Assembly (NCBI GenBank): GCA_964429675.1
Contig: CAYSDF010000012.1
Coordinates: 1-20,140 of the forward strand
Direction of reading: 5' to 3'
Length of the DNA: 20,140 bases
DNA from: GWA2-44-9 sp964429675
GTDB lineage: Bacteria; Patescibacteriota; Minisyncoccia; 2-02-FULL-40-12; GWA2-44-9
Shown here: positions 1-6,332 of the stretch, piece after piece
Layout of the letters: every line of letters begins with the position of its first letter
Position numbering within the stretch: the stretch's first letter is position 1
Translations under genes and position numbers: made by a program
The notes under the pieces: generated by a model
Told to the model about the DNA's origin: nothing
Databases searched by the model: none
The model's input: the letters and a program-made list of their open reading frames with translations, nothing else

Positions 1-30
1 AAAGCCGATTAAAATCGGCTTTTTTATTTT
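1..30 (+). terminator. Intrinsic terminator
   Basis: A 10-bp stem (AAAGCCGATT / AATCGGCTTT) with a two-base loop is followed by a run of T on the + strand. It would end a transcript entering from the left of the window and isolates the next transcription unit. Confidence 0.8.
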
Positions 31-61
31 ATACTTTTGCTGTCTAACTGAGTTATCTACG

Positions 62-340
62 TTCCAACTTTCTGCCACAGGGCGGACATCGGAAATTAAA
101 ACAGGGTTCTTACGCCCTGTTTTAATTTGTCGTTTATGTTCCGCCCAGAGGAAGTGAACTGCTTCACTTCCGTTAGGATTCGAATGCCGGAACGATGCTC
201 CGACCAGTAGCATCGGAGCCGTGAGGCGGGGTCGCGGAAACTCCGAGTGGCCGACGAGGATTTATCCGTGACCTAATCCTACTGGGCGCACCAAATATAA
301 AAGACGGGTTGGACAAATCCAACCCGTCTTTTTGTTATTC
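62..340 (+). ncRNA. Structured RNA candidate of unknown family
   Basis: No plausible reading frame lies here, but the stretch is full of helices. A 5' domain has GGCGGACAT (81-89) facing ATGTTCCGCC (136-145) around a 14-bp hairpin (93-106 with 115-128). A 3' domain closes with CGCCCAG (142-148)/CTGGGCG (282-288) stacked directly on TAGGATT (174-180)/AATCCTA (275-281). Inside are hairpins 150-158/163-171 and 193-199/209-215, a GUGA tetraloop hairpin 218-227, and an 8-bp helix 230-237/266-273. That helix contains one G-U pair that would be A-C on the other strand, favouring + strand RNA. Bases 141-145 can join either domain, so the fold may be alternative. The unit lies between two + strand terminators. 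I checked for RNase P, tmRNA, SRP, 6S and tRNA signatures and saw none convincingly. No strong promoter was recognised; the 5' end is uncertain. Confidence 0.6.
299..340. terminator. Bidirectional intrinsic terminator
   Basis: A perfect 15-bp stem (299-313 with 318-332) with loop CAAA and T-rich runs on both sides. On + it ends the structured RNA candidate; on minus it ends the 158-residue membrane protein gene whose stop codon is at 348. Confidence 0.88.
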
Positions 341-347
341 AGAATTA

Positions 348-824
348 CTATCTATCGATGTAATATTGTAAAAGTAAGAATCCTGTGGCCCAAAAACTAG
401 AAAGAAAGTAGAAGCGAGGCAATCTGATATTCCCGATTCTCCAATAAACAGTGTGCCACCAAATTTCTCCTGCCAGTAATTTACGCAGACTCCCCGGAAA
501 ATACCAATTAAGAATAAACCATAAAAAATCCTCGATAACGGCGATTTCAATCCATGAAGCTACTAGGAAGAACAGTGGCATTTTGAACCACAAATGTTCG
601 CCGTAGAGAATGAGCGGGACAATAAGCCCGAACATCACAAGGTGATATAGGGTAAAATAATGCTTCTCACAAACCCTGGAAATAACTCCTTCCACAAAGA
701 ACTTTTTGCCCCAAAATGAGCCAAGACCAGTGCCCCAACCTTTATCCTTTTCCGTCGAGATCTCAAAGATTGCCAGTATTAGACTGAGTACAAAGAAATT
801 AACAAAGAACCACCAAGCAGTCAC
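348..824 (-). CDS. Unknown integral membrane protein, 158 aa
   Basis: I do not recognise the family. The protein has about four hydrophobic segments (roughly residues 4-21, 61-75, 82-108 and 138-155), the first beginning at the N-terminus like a signal anchor. Acidic residues E93, E98 and D99 lie inside a hydrophobic stretch, and the loop after residue 117 is rich in Trp and His (EIWWHTVYW), which could mean a catalytic or transport role, but this is inference. The start is GTG at 824, chosen because GGGAGG at 831-836 lies six bases upstream, the clearest Shine-Dalgarno in the window. The gene has its own promoter inside the spacer after the glycosyltransferase and ends at the bidirectional terminator, so it is probably monocistronic. 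Confidence 0.75.
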   Translation of the reverse strand: MTAWWFFVNFFVLSLILAIFEISTEKDKGWGTGLGSFWGKKFFVEGVISRVCEKHYFTLYHLVMFGLIVPLILYGEHLWFKMPLFFLVASWIEIAVIEDFLWFILNWYFPGSLRKLLAGEIWWHTVYWRIGNIRLPRFYFLSSFWATGFLLLQYYIDR

Positions 825-830
825 TAGTCA

Positions 831-892
831 CCTCCCAGAAGTGAGTCGTAAAATTCTTAATTTATTATAACATACAGGCTGGGTCTGGGCAA
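831..892 (-). promoter_or_regulatory. Promoter and Shine-Dalgarno for the 158-aa gene
   Basis: On the minus strand, TTGCCC (887-892) and a perfect TATAAT (864-869) are separated by 17 bases. Transcription would start near 857, giving a leader of about 33 bases that contains the GGGAGG ribosome binding site at 831-836. This leadered arrangement differs from most genes nearby. Confidence 0.7.
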
Positions 893-904
893 TTCTTCGT
901 TAGA

Positions 905-1603
905 TCATTTATTAAACGGCTTATGAAACAATACCCCCCAGATAAAGTTGATCGCGTAGAGGAAGCTCATTTTAAATACTCCTTCGTTACTGAAGCGGCG
1001 ACTGGAAGAGTACATGAAAAAGCCTATTTTAAAAACTACCCTCCCCTGTTCGTGAAGTCTTCTGGCTATATCCGTATCATCCCCATAAAACTTAAAGCTT
1101 GTATCAAAGCCTCCCATAGCCAGAAGGGCGGATCTTTTGGCCACAAAATTGCCTCCTAGAACCATGTAGCCAACAATAAAATACATGAGGGGTGCAAATA
1201 TATTCCAAAGAAGAGCTAATATCAGATTCTGGAATTTTGATCCGTCATAGTACTTATACGGACCGCTCAGACACACAGCTTTAGGATTTTTTTCAAAGAA
1301 TTTATCAGCTGTTTCAGGCCATTCTTTGGGCATGCGGGTATCGGCATCTATGTAGGCCACAAAGTCCCCTGTTGCCTCCAAAAGGCCTCTCTGCCGAGCC
1401 TTGTTCGTCCCCTTACCCTCTTCTCTTACTACCTTGACCCCCGGCCTTTGCCTTGCTACTTCGGCCGTTTTATCTGTACTTACATTATCAACTACAATTA
1501 TCTCAAAAATTCTTTTATCGGCGTTAGCTATGACAGAATCCAGGCACTGTCCTATATATTTTTCTTCATTATACGCCGGTATAACTAAACTAATTTTAAT
1601 CAT
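905..1603 (-). CDS. Family 2 glycosyltransferase, membrane-associated
   Basis: A GT-A fold glycosyltransferase that would transfer a sugar from a nucleotide-activated donor to a membrane or surface acceptor. The N-terminus ISLVIPAYNEEKYI is the classical GT2 start. The metal-binding DxD is D86-A-D88 in the stretch VAYIDADTR, and GGFD...GDDTDIARRL around residues 164-183 supplies the acceptor-side acidic motif and the usual arginines. A hydrophobic segment at about 126-151 and a hydrophobic C-terminus suggest membrane attachment. I place the start at ATG 1603, not 48 bases further upstream: this puts the GT2 core at residue 1 and leaves a seven-base gap after the preceding gene, whereas the longer form would overlap it. 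It is probably the last gene of the desulfurase operon. The acceptor and donor cannot be read from the sequence. Confidence 0.88.
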   Translation of the reverse strand: MIKISLVIPAYNEEKYIGQCLDSVIANADKRIFEIIVVDNVSTDKTAEVARQRPGVKVVREEGKGTNKARQRGLLEATGDFVAYIDADTRMPKEWPETADKFFEKNPKAVCLSGPYKYYDGSKFQNLILALLWNIFAPLMYFIVGYMVLGGNFVAKRSALLAMGGFDTSFKFYGDDTDIARRLHEQGRVVFKIGFFMYSSSRRFSNEGVFKMSFLYAINFIWGVLFHKPFNK

Positions 1604-1610
1604 ATCGTAA

Positions 1611-1967
1611 TTATTTATTTCTGAATGGCGACCCAATATAAACAAGAGCACTGACCCTTTTTGCTGTTATAAACCCATACCCCCAGAAAACTGTAAGCCA
1701 CAAGGGTATGCCCATAAGATCCGGGGCATTGAATGTATGATAACCACTTTTGGTTCCAATAAATTCCAAAATAAATCCCCACAAAATACCCCATCCTGCC
1801 AATTTAATTTCTCCCGCCCTATCGCGGCCCATAAATATTTCGGCCGATAATATACAGACGTACAAGAGTAGTAGAAGATGGGTTTGCCTCCAAAAAACAT
1901 ATACCAGCAAAGACGACGCAAAAAACGGCAACAGCCTTGTGATTATTTGTTTATTCCTCGTCATCAT
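1611..1967 (-). CDS. Small polytopic membrane protein, 118 aa
   Basis: Three to four membrane segments (about residues 13-26, 30-45, 57-70 and 87-102). The central pattern EFIGTKSGYH followed by MGIPLWL and FWGYGFI resembles small carotenoid-biosynthesis/lycopene-cyclase-type membrane proteins (CruF/DUF422-like arrangement), but the match is by eye and weak; no pathway genes accompany it. The ATG overlaps the stop of the desulfurase gene by four bases (ATGA), so the two are translationally coupled, and the glycosyltransferase starts seven bases after its stop. Function unknown; a membrane enzyme or scaffold working with the glycosyltransferase is possible. Confidence 0.7.
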   Translation of the reverse strand: MMTRNKQIITRLLPFFASSLLVYVFWRQTHLLLLLYVCILSAEIFMGRDRAGEIKLAGWGILWGFILEFIGTKSGYHTFNAPDLMGIPLWLTVFWGYGFITAKRVSALVYIGSPFRNK

Positions 1968-3142
1968 TTTATATTATATCTGCTTCTTAAGTCTCTGACA
2001 ATTTTAGGTAAGACTTGAATGATCCGCTCCACATCACTCATGCTAGTTTGCCTACCCATACTGAATCTCAGGGCTCCATCAAGATATTTCCTAGGAACAT
2101 TTATCGCTTTTAAAACATGGGAGGGCTCGACAGATCTGGCAGTGCAGGCCGATCCGGAACCGGCATAAATCCCGTACTTATCCAACTCAAGTAACAACGC
2201 CTCACTGCTTAGGCCAGGAATAGAAATATTGATATTATTAGGTAATCTCTTTTCTCCCATAGTTCCATTTATTTTGACGTCGGGCAAAAATTTAATGACC
2301 TCTGCAAAAAAATAATCCCTCAGCTTAGCCAATCTCAAGCTATCTTTATTGTCTATCAGGCTTACGGCCTTTGCCAAACCGACGGCAGCAGACAGGTTTT
2401 CAGTTCCAGCCCTTAATCCTCCCTCCTGATCCCCTCCCAATATTAGTGGAGCCACCTTGACTCCTTTTCTTATATACAGGACTCCCGCACCTTTGGGCCC
2501 ATATATTTTTGACCCGTTAAATGTCAATAAATCAACGCCGAGATTATTTACATTCATGTCCAGATATTCCACTGCCTGGCAAGCATCGACATGAAATAGT
2601 GGAAAGGCAGATTTATTATCTCGGAATTTTTTAATTATTTTGGCGATTGTCTTTATCGGCTCTATTGTGCCTATCTCGTTATTCGCATACATCACCGATA
2701 TGAGTAATGTTTTGGTATTAATTTTGGATTCTATATCTCTCAGATCTATCGACCCCGCTGAATCGATCTTTAAAAATACCGATTTGTGGGTCTTATTTAA
2801 AAATCTTATTGCCTCAAGAACTGAGGGATGCTCAATGGGGGTAGTCATGATTTCTTTTTTGTCTTTTGGACCGGATATAGCAACTCCTCTGATGGCCATA
2901 TTATTCCCCTCAGATCCTGAACTGGTAAAAACCACCTCTCCGGGGCGGGCGTTTAAAAATTTGGCTATATCGTGGCGAGCTTTCTCAAGTTCATTCCTCG
3001 CCATACGTCCTTGATCATTAAATGAAGAAGGGTTGGCATATAGCATTAATGCTCTGGCCACCTCTTCTTGGACAGTCTTGTTCATAGGCGTTGCAGCAGC
3101 ATTATCCATGTAGATAGGCTTGATTCTGGGGATACTTGACAT
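1964..3142 (-). CDS. Cysteine desulfurase (IscS/NifS family)
   Basis: PLP enzyme that removes sulfur from L-cysteine as an enzyme-bound persulfide, for tRNA thiolation or iron-sulfur assembly. The 392-residue length is typical. Visible motifs: N-terminal YMDNAAATP (11-19), SSGSEGNN (74-81), IEHPSV with H105, HVDACQ (184-189), the PLP lysine K212 in NGSKIYGPKGAG, RAGTEN (244-249) and the catalytic cysteine C333 in GSGSACTA. The cysteine loop and following EPSHVLKAI fit the IscS/NifS group, not the SufS group. No scaffold (iscU/sufU) or thiolase gene is in the window, so tRNA sulfur transfer is an inference only. It heads an operon with the small membrane protein and glycosyltransferase. An AT-rich stretch, possible -10 TATTAT seven bases before the ATG, suggests a leaderless mRNA. 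Confidence 0.93.
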   Translation of the reverse strand: MSSIPRIKPIYMDNAAATPMNKTVQEEVARALMLYANPSSFNDQGRMARNELEKARHDIAKFLNARPGEVVFTSSGSEGNNMAIRGVAISGPKDKKEIMTTPIEHPSVLEAIRFLNKTHKSVFLKIDSAGSIDLRDIESKINTKTLLISVMYANNEIGTIEPIKTIAKIIKKFRDNKSAFPLFHVDACQAVEYLDMNVNNLGVDLLTFNGSKIYGPKGAGVLYIRKGVKVAPLILGGDQEGGLRAGTENLSAAVGLAKAVSLIDNKDSLRLAKLRDYFFAEVIKFLPDVKINGTMGEKRLPNNINISIPGLSSEALLLELDKYGIYAGSGSACTARSVEPSHVLKAINVPRKYLDGALRFSMGRQTSMSDVERIIQVLPKIVRDLRSRYNIK

Positions 3143-3213
3143 AATATAAATAATAGTGTATAATTAAAGCAACAGTGGTACTTCGGTTCACGTGTTTATT
3201 ACGGTATTTACCA

Positions 3214-3265
3214 ATCTATCCCTCATTTCTAGGCCTAATTAAAGACCCAGAAATGAGGGATAGAT
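3214..3265 (-). promoter_or_regulatory. Long hairpin between tig and the desulfurase gene
   Basis: Perfect 17-bp arms 3214-3230 and 3249-3265, extended by five pairs on the minus strand (two are G-U there but mismatches on +), giving a 22-bp stem with an eight-base loop. No T run follows, so it is not an ordinary terminator. It lies about 70 bases before the desulfurase ATG, within the 253-base spacer. Role unknown: leader structure or processing site. Confidence 0.55.
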
Positions 3266-3345
3266 CCAACTAAGTCCTTTACATATTAATTTATACGAGG
3301 GATTTCATCAACTGTAATAAGTATCGGAACAAGGGTACCGCTAAA

Positions 3346-3397
3346 AGAATTTTAAATATAAAAGACCCGTCATAGGGCCTTTTATATTTAAAATTCT
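3346..3397 (-). terminator. Terminator of the nusA-tig operon
   Basis: Arms 3346-3364 and 3379-3397 match over 19 bp; on the minus strand an inner G-U then CCC/GGG extend the stem to a six-base loop (the same position is A-C on +). A T-rich run lies in the descending arm. The stem overlaps the tig stop codon. Confidence 0.75.
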
Positions 3398-4676
3398 AGA
3401 TTGCACAAATACTTTCTATATAGGCCAGGGTTTTGTCACTTATTATTTTATCCACCACATCTTTTCTCAGTTTCTCTAATTCCAGATTAGTCGCTTCGAC
3501 ATCCCCCCTAAGTCCTATGGCCTGGATTGTCTGGCTCATTGCTTCACTTATTTCTGATTCCGATGCTTCTATCTTCCGGTCTTTAGCTATCTTCTGAAGT
3601 ATCAGGCTTGTCTTTAATTGCTTCTGGGCGTTCGGCCTCCAGTCCTTTCTTAAATCCTCCTGAGTTTTATTTATACGGGCAAGATACAAGCTCAACTCCA
3701 TGCCTCTTTGATGAAGGTCCTGGTCAAATGCGGCAATGGTATCGTCCAGCTTAAGATTTATCATTTTTTCATTTATCTCAACGTCTGTTTTCTCTGTTAT
3801 TTTTTCCAAAATTTCCAATAACAGCCGCTGTCTTTCCTTAGACTTTTTCTCTTCCGCTATTCCCTCTTTAATATTTTGCTCGAGATCATCAAAGTTATTA
3901 AATTTACCCAGAGTTTTTGCAAAATTATCATCAAGCGTCGGTAATTCAACTTTTTTAACATCTGCCATCCTGACTTTAAAATCCAGTTTTTTACCGGCTA
4001 TGTCCTTGTTGAAATAATCTTCGGGGGCAACCAAGGAAAATTCTTTTTCTTCGCCTTTATTCATGCCTATCAGTTTATCTTCAAAGCCGGGCATAAAAAG
4101 ACCCTTCCCCACTACAAGCGGGTGGTTCTTGCTTATACCGCCTTCGATGGGCTTGCCGTTGAGTATCGCTTCAAAATCGATTTCTACCCTATCCCCTTTT
4201 TCAACCGGAGTGTCTTTATCTTTAAACAGGGCCCTTGAAGATCTGATGTCTTCAAGCGTATTAGTCACTTCTTCCGCTGAAACCTGGACATCTTTTCTTT
4301 TAACTTTAATACTGTGAAGGTCAGGAACTTTAATATCCGGGAAAAGAGTCAACGAAACCTTATATACCAGCTTTTGGGGGCTGTTCTCTATTATATTAAG
4401 ACCCGAGGCATCCAATACTTCCAAGCTCTTTTCTCTTATCACTTTGCTTAAACTGTCTTTAATGGCCATGTCTAAGGCGACCTCAAGTATAGATTGGGAG
4501 CCTAGATTCTTTCTCAAAAGGTCCTTAGGAACTTTCCCTTTCCTAAAACCATCTATTTTAAAATCTTTACTCAGATTATTTTCGGCCATATTAACATAGC
4601 CAGAAAGCTCCTCCTTGCCAAGCTCCACAGTCAGCTCCTGCTGACTCTTGCTGATTTTTTTTAGTATCGATTCCAA
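3396..4676 (-). CDS. tig: Trigger factor, ribosome-bound chaperone
   Basis: Cytosolic chaperone that docks at the ribosome exit tunnel and shields nascent chains. The ribosome-binding signature GFRKGKVP is at residues 43-50. A FKBP-type prolyl isomerase domain follows at about 155-240 (GDRVEIDFEA, the insert with GFEDKLIGM, and ending near KVRMADVKKVELP), then the long helical C-terminal substrate cradle. At 426 residues it is a normal length. The start is TTG at 4676, chosen because it aligns the N-terminal strand (QQELTVEL) with the family and lies three bases after the nusA stop; no Shine-Dalgarno is visible, so translation is probably coupled to nusA. Transcription ends at the long hairpin overlapping its stop codon. 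Confidence 0.93.
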   Translation of the reverse strand: MESILKKISKSQQELTVELGKEELSGYVNMAENNLSKDFKIDGFRKGKVPKDLLRKNLGSQSILEVALDMAIKDSLSKVIREKSLEVLDASGLNIIENSPQKLVYKVSLTLFPDIKVPDLHSIKVKRKDVQVSAEEVTNTLEDIRSSRALFKDKDTPVEKGDRVEIDFEAILNGKPIEGGISKNHPLVVGKGLFMPGFEDKLIGMNKGEEKEFSLVAPEDYFNKDIAGKKLDFKVRMADVKKVELPTLDDNFAKTLGKFNNFDDLEQNIKEGIAEEKKSKERQRLLLEILEKITEKTDVEINEKMINLKLDDTIAAFDQDLHQRGMELSLYLARINKTQEDLRKDWRPNAQKQLKTSLILQKIAKDRKIEASESEISEAMSQTIQAIGLRGDVEATNLELEKLRKDVVDKIISDKTLAYIESICAI

Positions 4677-4679
4677 TTC

Positions 4680-5930
4680 TTATTTTAGATCTTCTTTTTT
4701 GTTAACATCCTCCTCGCTTACTTCTTTAAACTCCAAGTTTTCCTTAGGCGAGCGGACGTCTATTTTCCACCCGGTCAGCTTAGCTGCCAATCTCACGTTT
4801 TGTCCTCTCTTTCCTATTGCCAGAGAGAATTGATCATCAGAAACCTCGACAAGAGCGTTTTTTCTCCTTTCATCAAGGATATTTACTGTTAAGATTTTGG
4901 CCGGGGAAAGAGAGTTGGAGATAAACTCTTTGGGCTTATCATTCCAAAGAATAATATCTATTTTTTCTCCGGAAAGTTCATTTATAACAGTCTGGACCCT
5001 GACTCCTTTTTGACCTACGAGAGAGCCTATAGGATCGACCCCCTCTTCTTTAGAGGCTACTGCTATTTTAGTTCTTGATCCTGGTTCTCTGGCGATCGCT
5101 TTTACTTCTACGCTTCCGCTGTCTATTTCAGGAACTTCGACTCTGAATAATTCTACCACAAGCTTAGGATGGGCTCTTGAAAGAAGGATCATCGGTCCGC
5201 GGGGAGTCTCTTCAACTTTCAATATCATAAATCTGTATCTCTGACTTATCGAGTAGTTGTCGTTGGGAAGCTGTTCAATAGGAACCAATAAACCGTTAGT
5301 TTTTCCCAAATCCACAAAAACAAGCGGACCTTCTCTTCTTTGGACAACACCGCTTATGAGTTCACCTTCTTTATTTTTAAATTCTGAGAATATGGCATCC
5401 CTCTCGGCTTCTCTGAGTCTTTGGATTATTACTTGTTTTGCAGTTTGAGCGGCAATACGGCCGAAATCGGTCTGAGTCTTAAGCTTGGTGACTATTTCAT
5501 CTCCGACTTTGGATTTTTTATTTTTCTTTTTGGAATCCTCTAGTAATACATGCTTTTCAGGATTAAATTTTATTCTTAGCTCCCCTTCGGCATCCATTTC
5601 TGGCTGATCTTTGACTGACCGCATATCTTTTCTGCCCCTTGTTGCATCCAAATCTTGAGCATCTCCACGCTCCTCGGAAACCTTAGCCGGGAGCTTGCCT
5701 GTTATGTAGCCTTCCTCATCAACACCCTCGACAACATAGCTGGTTTGAGTCATTTCCAAGCCGCCTGATTCTGTATCAAGTTTAGCTCTTATGATCTGAC
5801 CCTTTTTACCGTAATCTCTTTTATAGGCCGCAGCAATAGCCGCTTCGATAGTTTCCAAAACGCTCTCCTCTGAGATACCCTTCTCTTCGGCAATCTGTTT
5901 AATTGACGACAAAAATTGCTTTGTATCCAT
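4680..5930 (-). CDS. nusA: Transcription elongation/termination factor NusA
   Basis: RNA polymerase-binding factor acting in pausing, termination and antitermination. Domain order: N-terminal polymerase-binding domain (residues 1-180, with TAKQVIIQRLREAERD at 163-178 as the conserved end), S1 domain about 188-250, KH1 with IGSLVGQKGVRV (301-311) and KH2 with AIGKRGQNVRLAAKLTGW (371-388). There are no C-terminal acidic repeats, so it is the short form. The N-terminal domain is odd: a charged stretch of about 50 residues (roughly 75-125) sits where most NusA proteins have a short linker. It is cotranscribed with tig. Two minus-strand promoters are suggested: TATAAA eight bases before the ATG (leaderless), and a distal TTGACT/TAACAT pair that would make a structured leader of about 120 bases. 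Confidence 0.93.
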   Translation of the reverse strand: MDTKQFLSSIKQIAEEKGISEESVLETIEAAIAAAYKRDYGKKGQIIRAKLDTESGGLEMTQTSYVVEGVDEEGYITGKLPAKVSEERGDAQDLDATRGRKDMRSVKDQPEMDAEGELRIKFNPEKHVLLEDSKKKNKKSKVGDEIVTKLKTQTDFGRIAAQTAKQVIIQRLREAERDAIFSEFKNKEGELISGVVQRREGPLVFVDLGKTNGLLVPIEQLPNDNYSISQRYRFMILKVEETPRGPMILLSRAHPKLVVELFRVEVPEIDSGSVEVKAIAREPGSRTKIAVASKEEGVDPIGSLVGQKGVRVQTVINELSGEKIDIILWNDKPKEFISNSLSPAKILTVNILDERRKNALVEVSDDQFSLAIGKRGQNVRLAAKLTGWKIDVRSPKENLEFKEVSEEDVNKKEDLK

Positions 5931-6087
5931 CTAGTTATTTTATAGTCTCAGCTCCCGGCTTCTAGTTAAAATAGAGGCTGGGGAAATGTAAACTATAGTC
6001 TTATTTTAACAATAGAGGCCCGCATCAGCGGACCTTGTTCAGTAGACTAGCTAAAGACATGTTAACAAATGGCCGAGCAAAAGTCAA
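5931..6087 (-). promoter_or_regulatory. nusA leader and two candidate promoters
   Basis: Distal promoter: TTGACT (6082-6087) and TAACAT (6059-6064), 17-base spacer. Proximal: TATAAA (5939-5944), eight bases before the ATG. Between them lie a hairpin (6016-6035; eight pairs, one G-U only on minus) and a duplicated module, read on +: TATAGTC at 5941 and 5994, and TTAAAATAGAGGC (5966) against TTAACAATAGAGGC (6006). The TAGTCT near the predicted leader 5' end can pair with either AGACTA copy, so two folds are possible. The remainder of this 402-base spacer (6088-6332) is AT-rich with the pilB signals and one DnaA-box match. Confidence 0.5.
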
Positions 6088-6187
6088 GTCTTAATAGTAT
6101 AATGGATATGGTGGTAAACAAGGGGCTTTACCTAGTAGTAACGGATATTTTTATATAAAATTACTGCTCAAAATATTCCTGCCCTGG

Positions 6188-6196
6188 TTATCCACA
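6188..6196 (+). promoter_or_regulatory. Isolated perfect DnaA-box match
   Basis: TTATCCACA, identical to the strong E. coli DnaA box, in the nusA-pilB spacer about 9 kb from dnaA. A single nine-base match in AT-rich DNA may be chance; no cluster surrounds it. Confidence 0.3.
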
Positions 6197-6312
6197 AAAT
6201 TTTCTTTACAAAAAGATTAGGTTCGCTATCTTGGCTCCAGATGGAGATATATCGGACACAAGACAGCAAACAGTTACTGTGCTTTCAAAATTATTCAAAA
6301 TTTTTAAAAAAT

Positions 6313-6318
6313 TATAAC
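6313..6318 (+). promoter_or_regulatory. Candidate -10 box of pilB
   Basis: TATAAC lies 14 bases before the pilB ATG, predicting a leader of about eight bases. A TTATTC 16 bases upstream is a weak -35. Two TTCAAAATT copies precede it. No Shine-Dalgarno is present. Confidence 0.4.
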
Positions 6319-6332
6319 AGTCTCTTCGCCAA

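Noticed and set aside
141..293. A tRNA or tmRNA ending in GGGCGCACCA
   Set aside because: The 7-bp CGCCCAG/CTGGGCG stem leaves CA before CC at the end, one base off a proper discriminator-CCA, no anticodon or T arm fits, and no tag ORF (AANDENYALAA-like) is present.
1604..1651. Extended start of the glycosyltransferase
   Set aside because: It would overlap the preceding gene and precede the canonical GT2 start ISLVIPAYNEE with unrelated residues.
1611..1967. Confident naming of the 118-aa protein as a carotenoid enzyme
   Set aside because: Only a loose EFIGT...GIPLWL pattern matches and no carotenoid genes are near.
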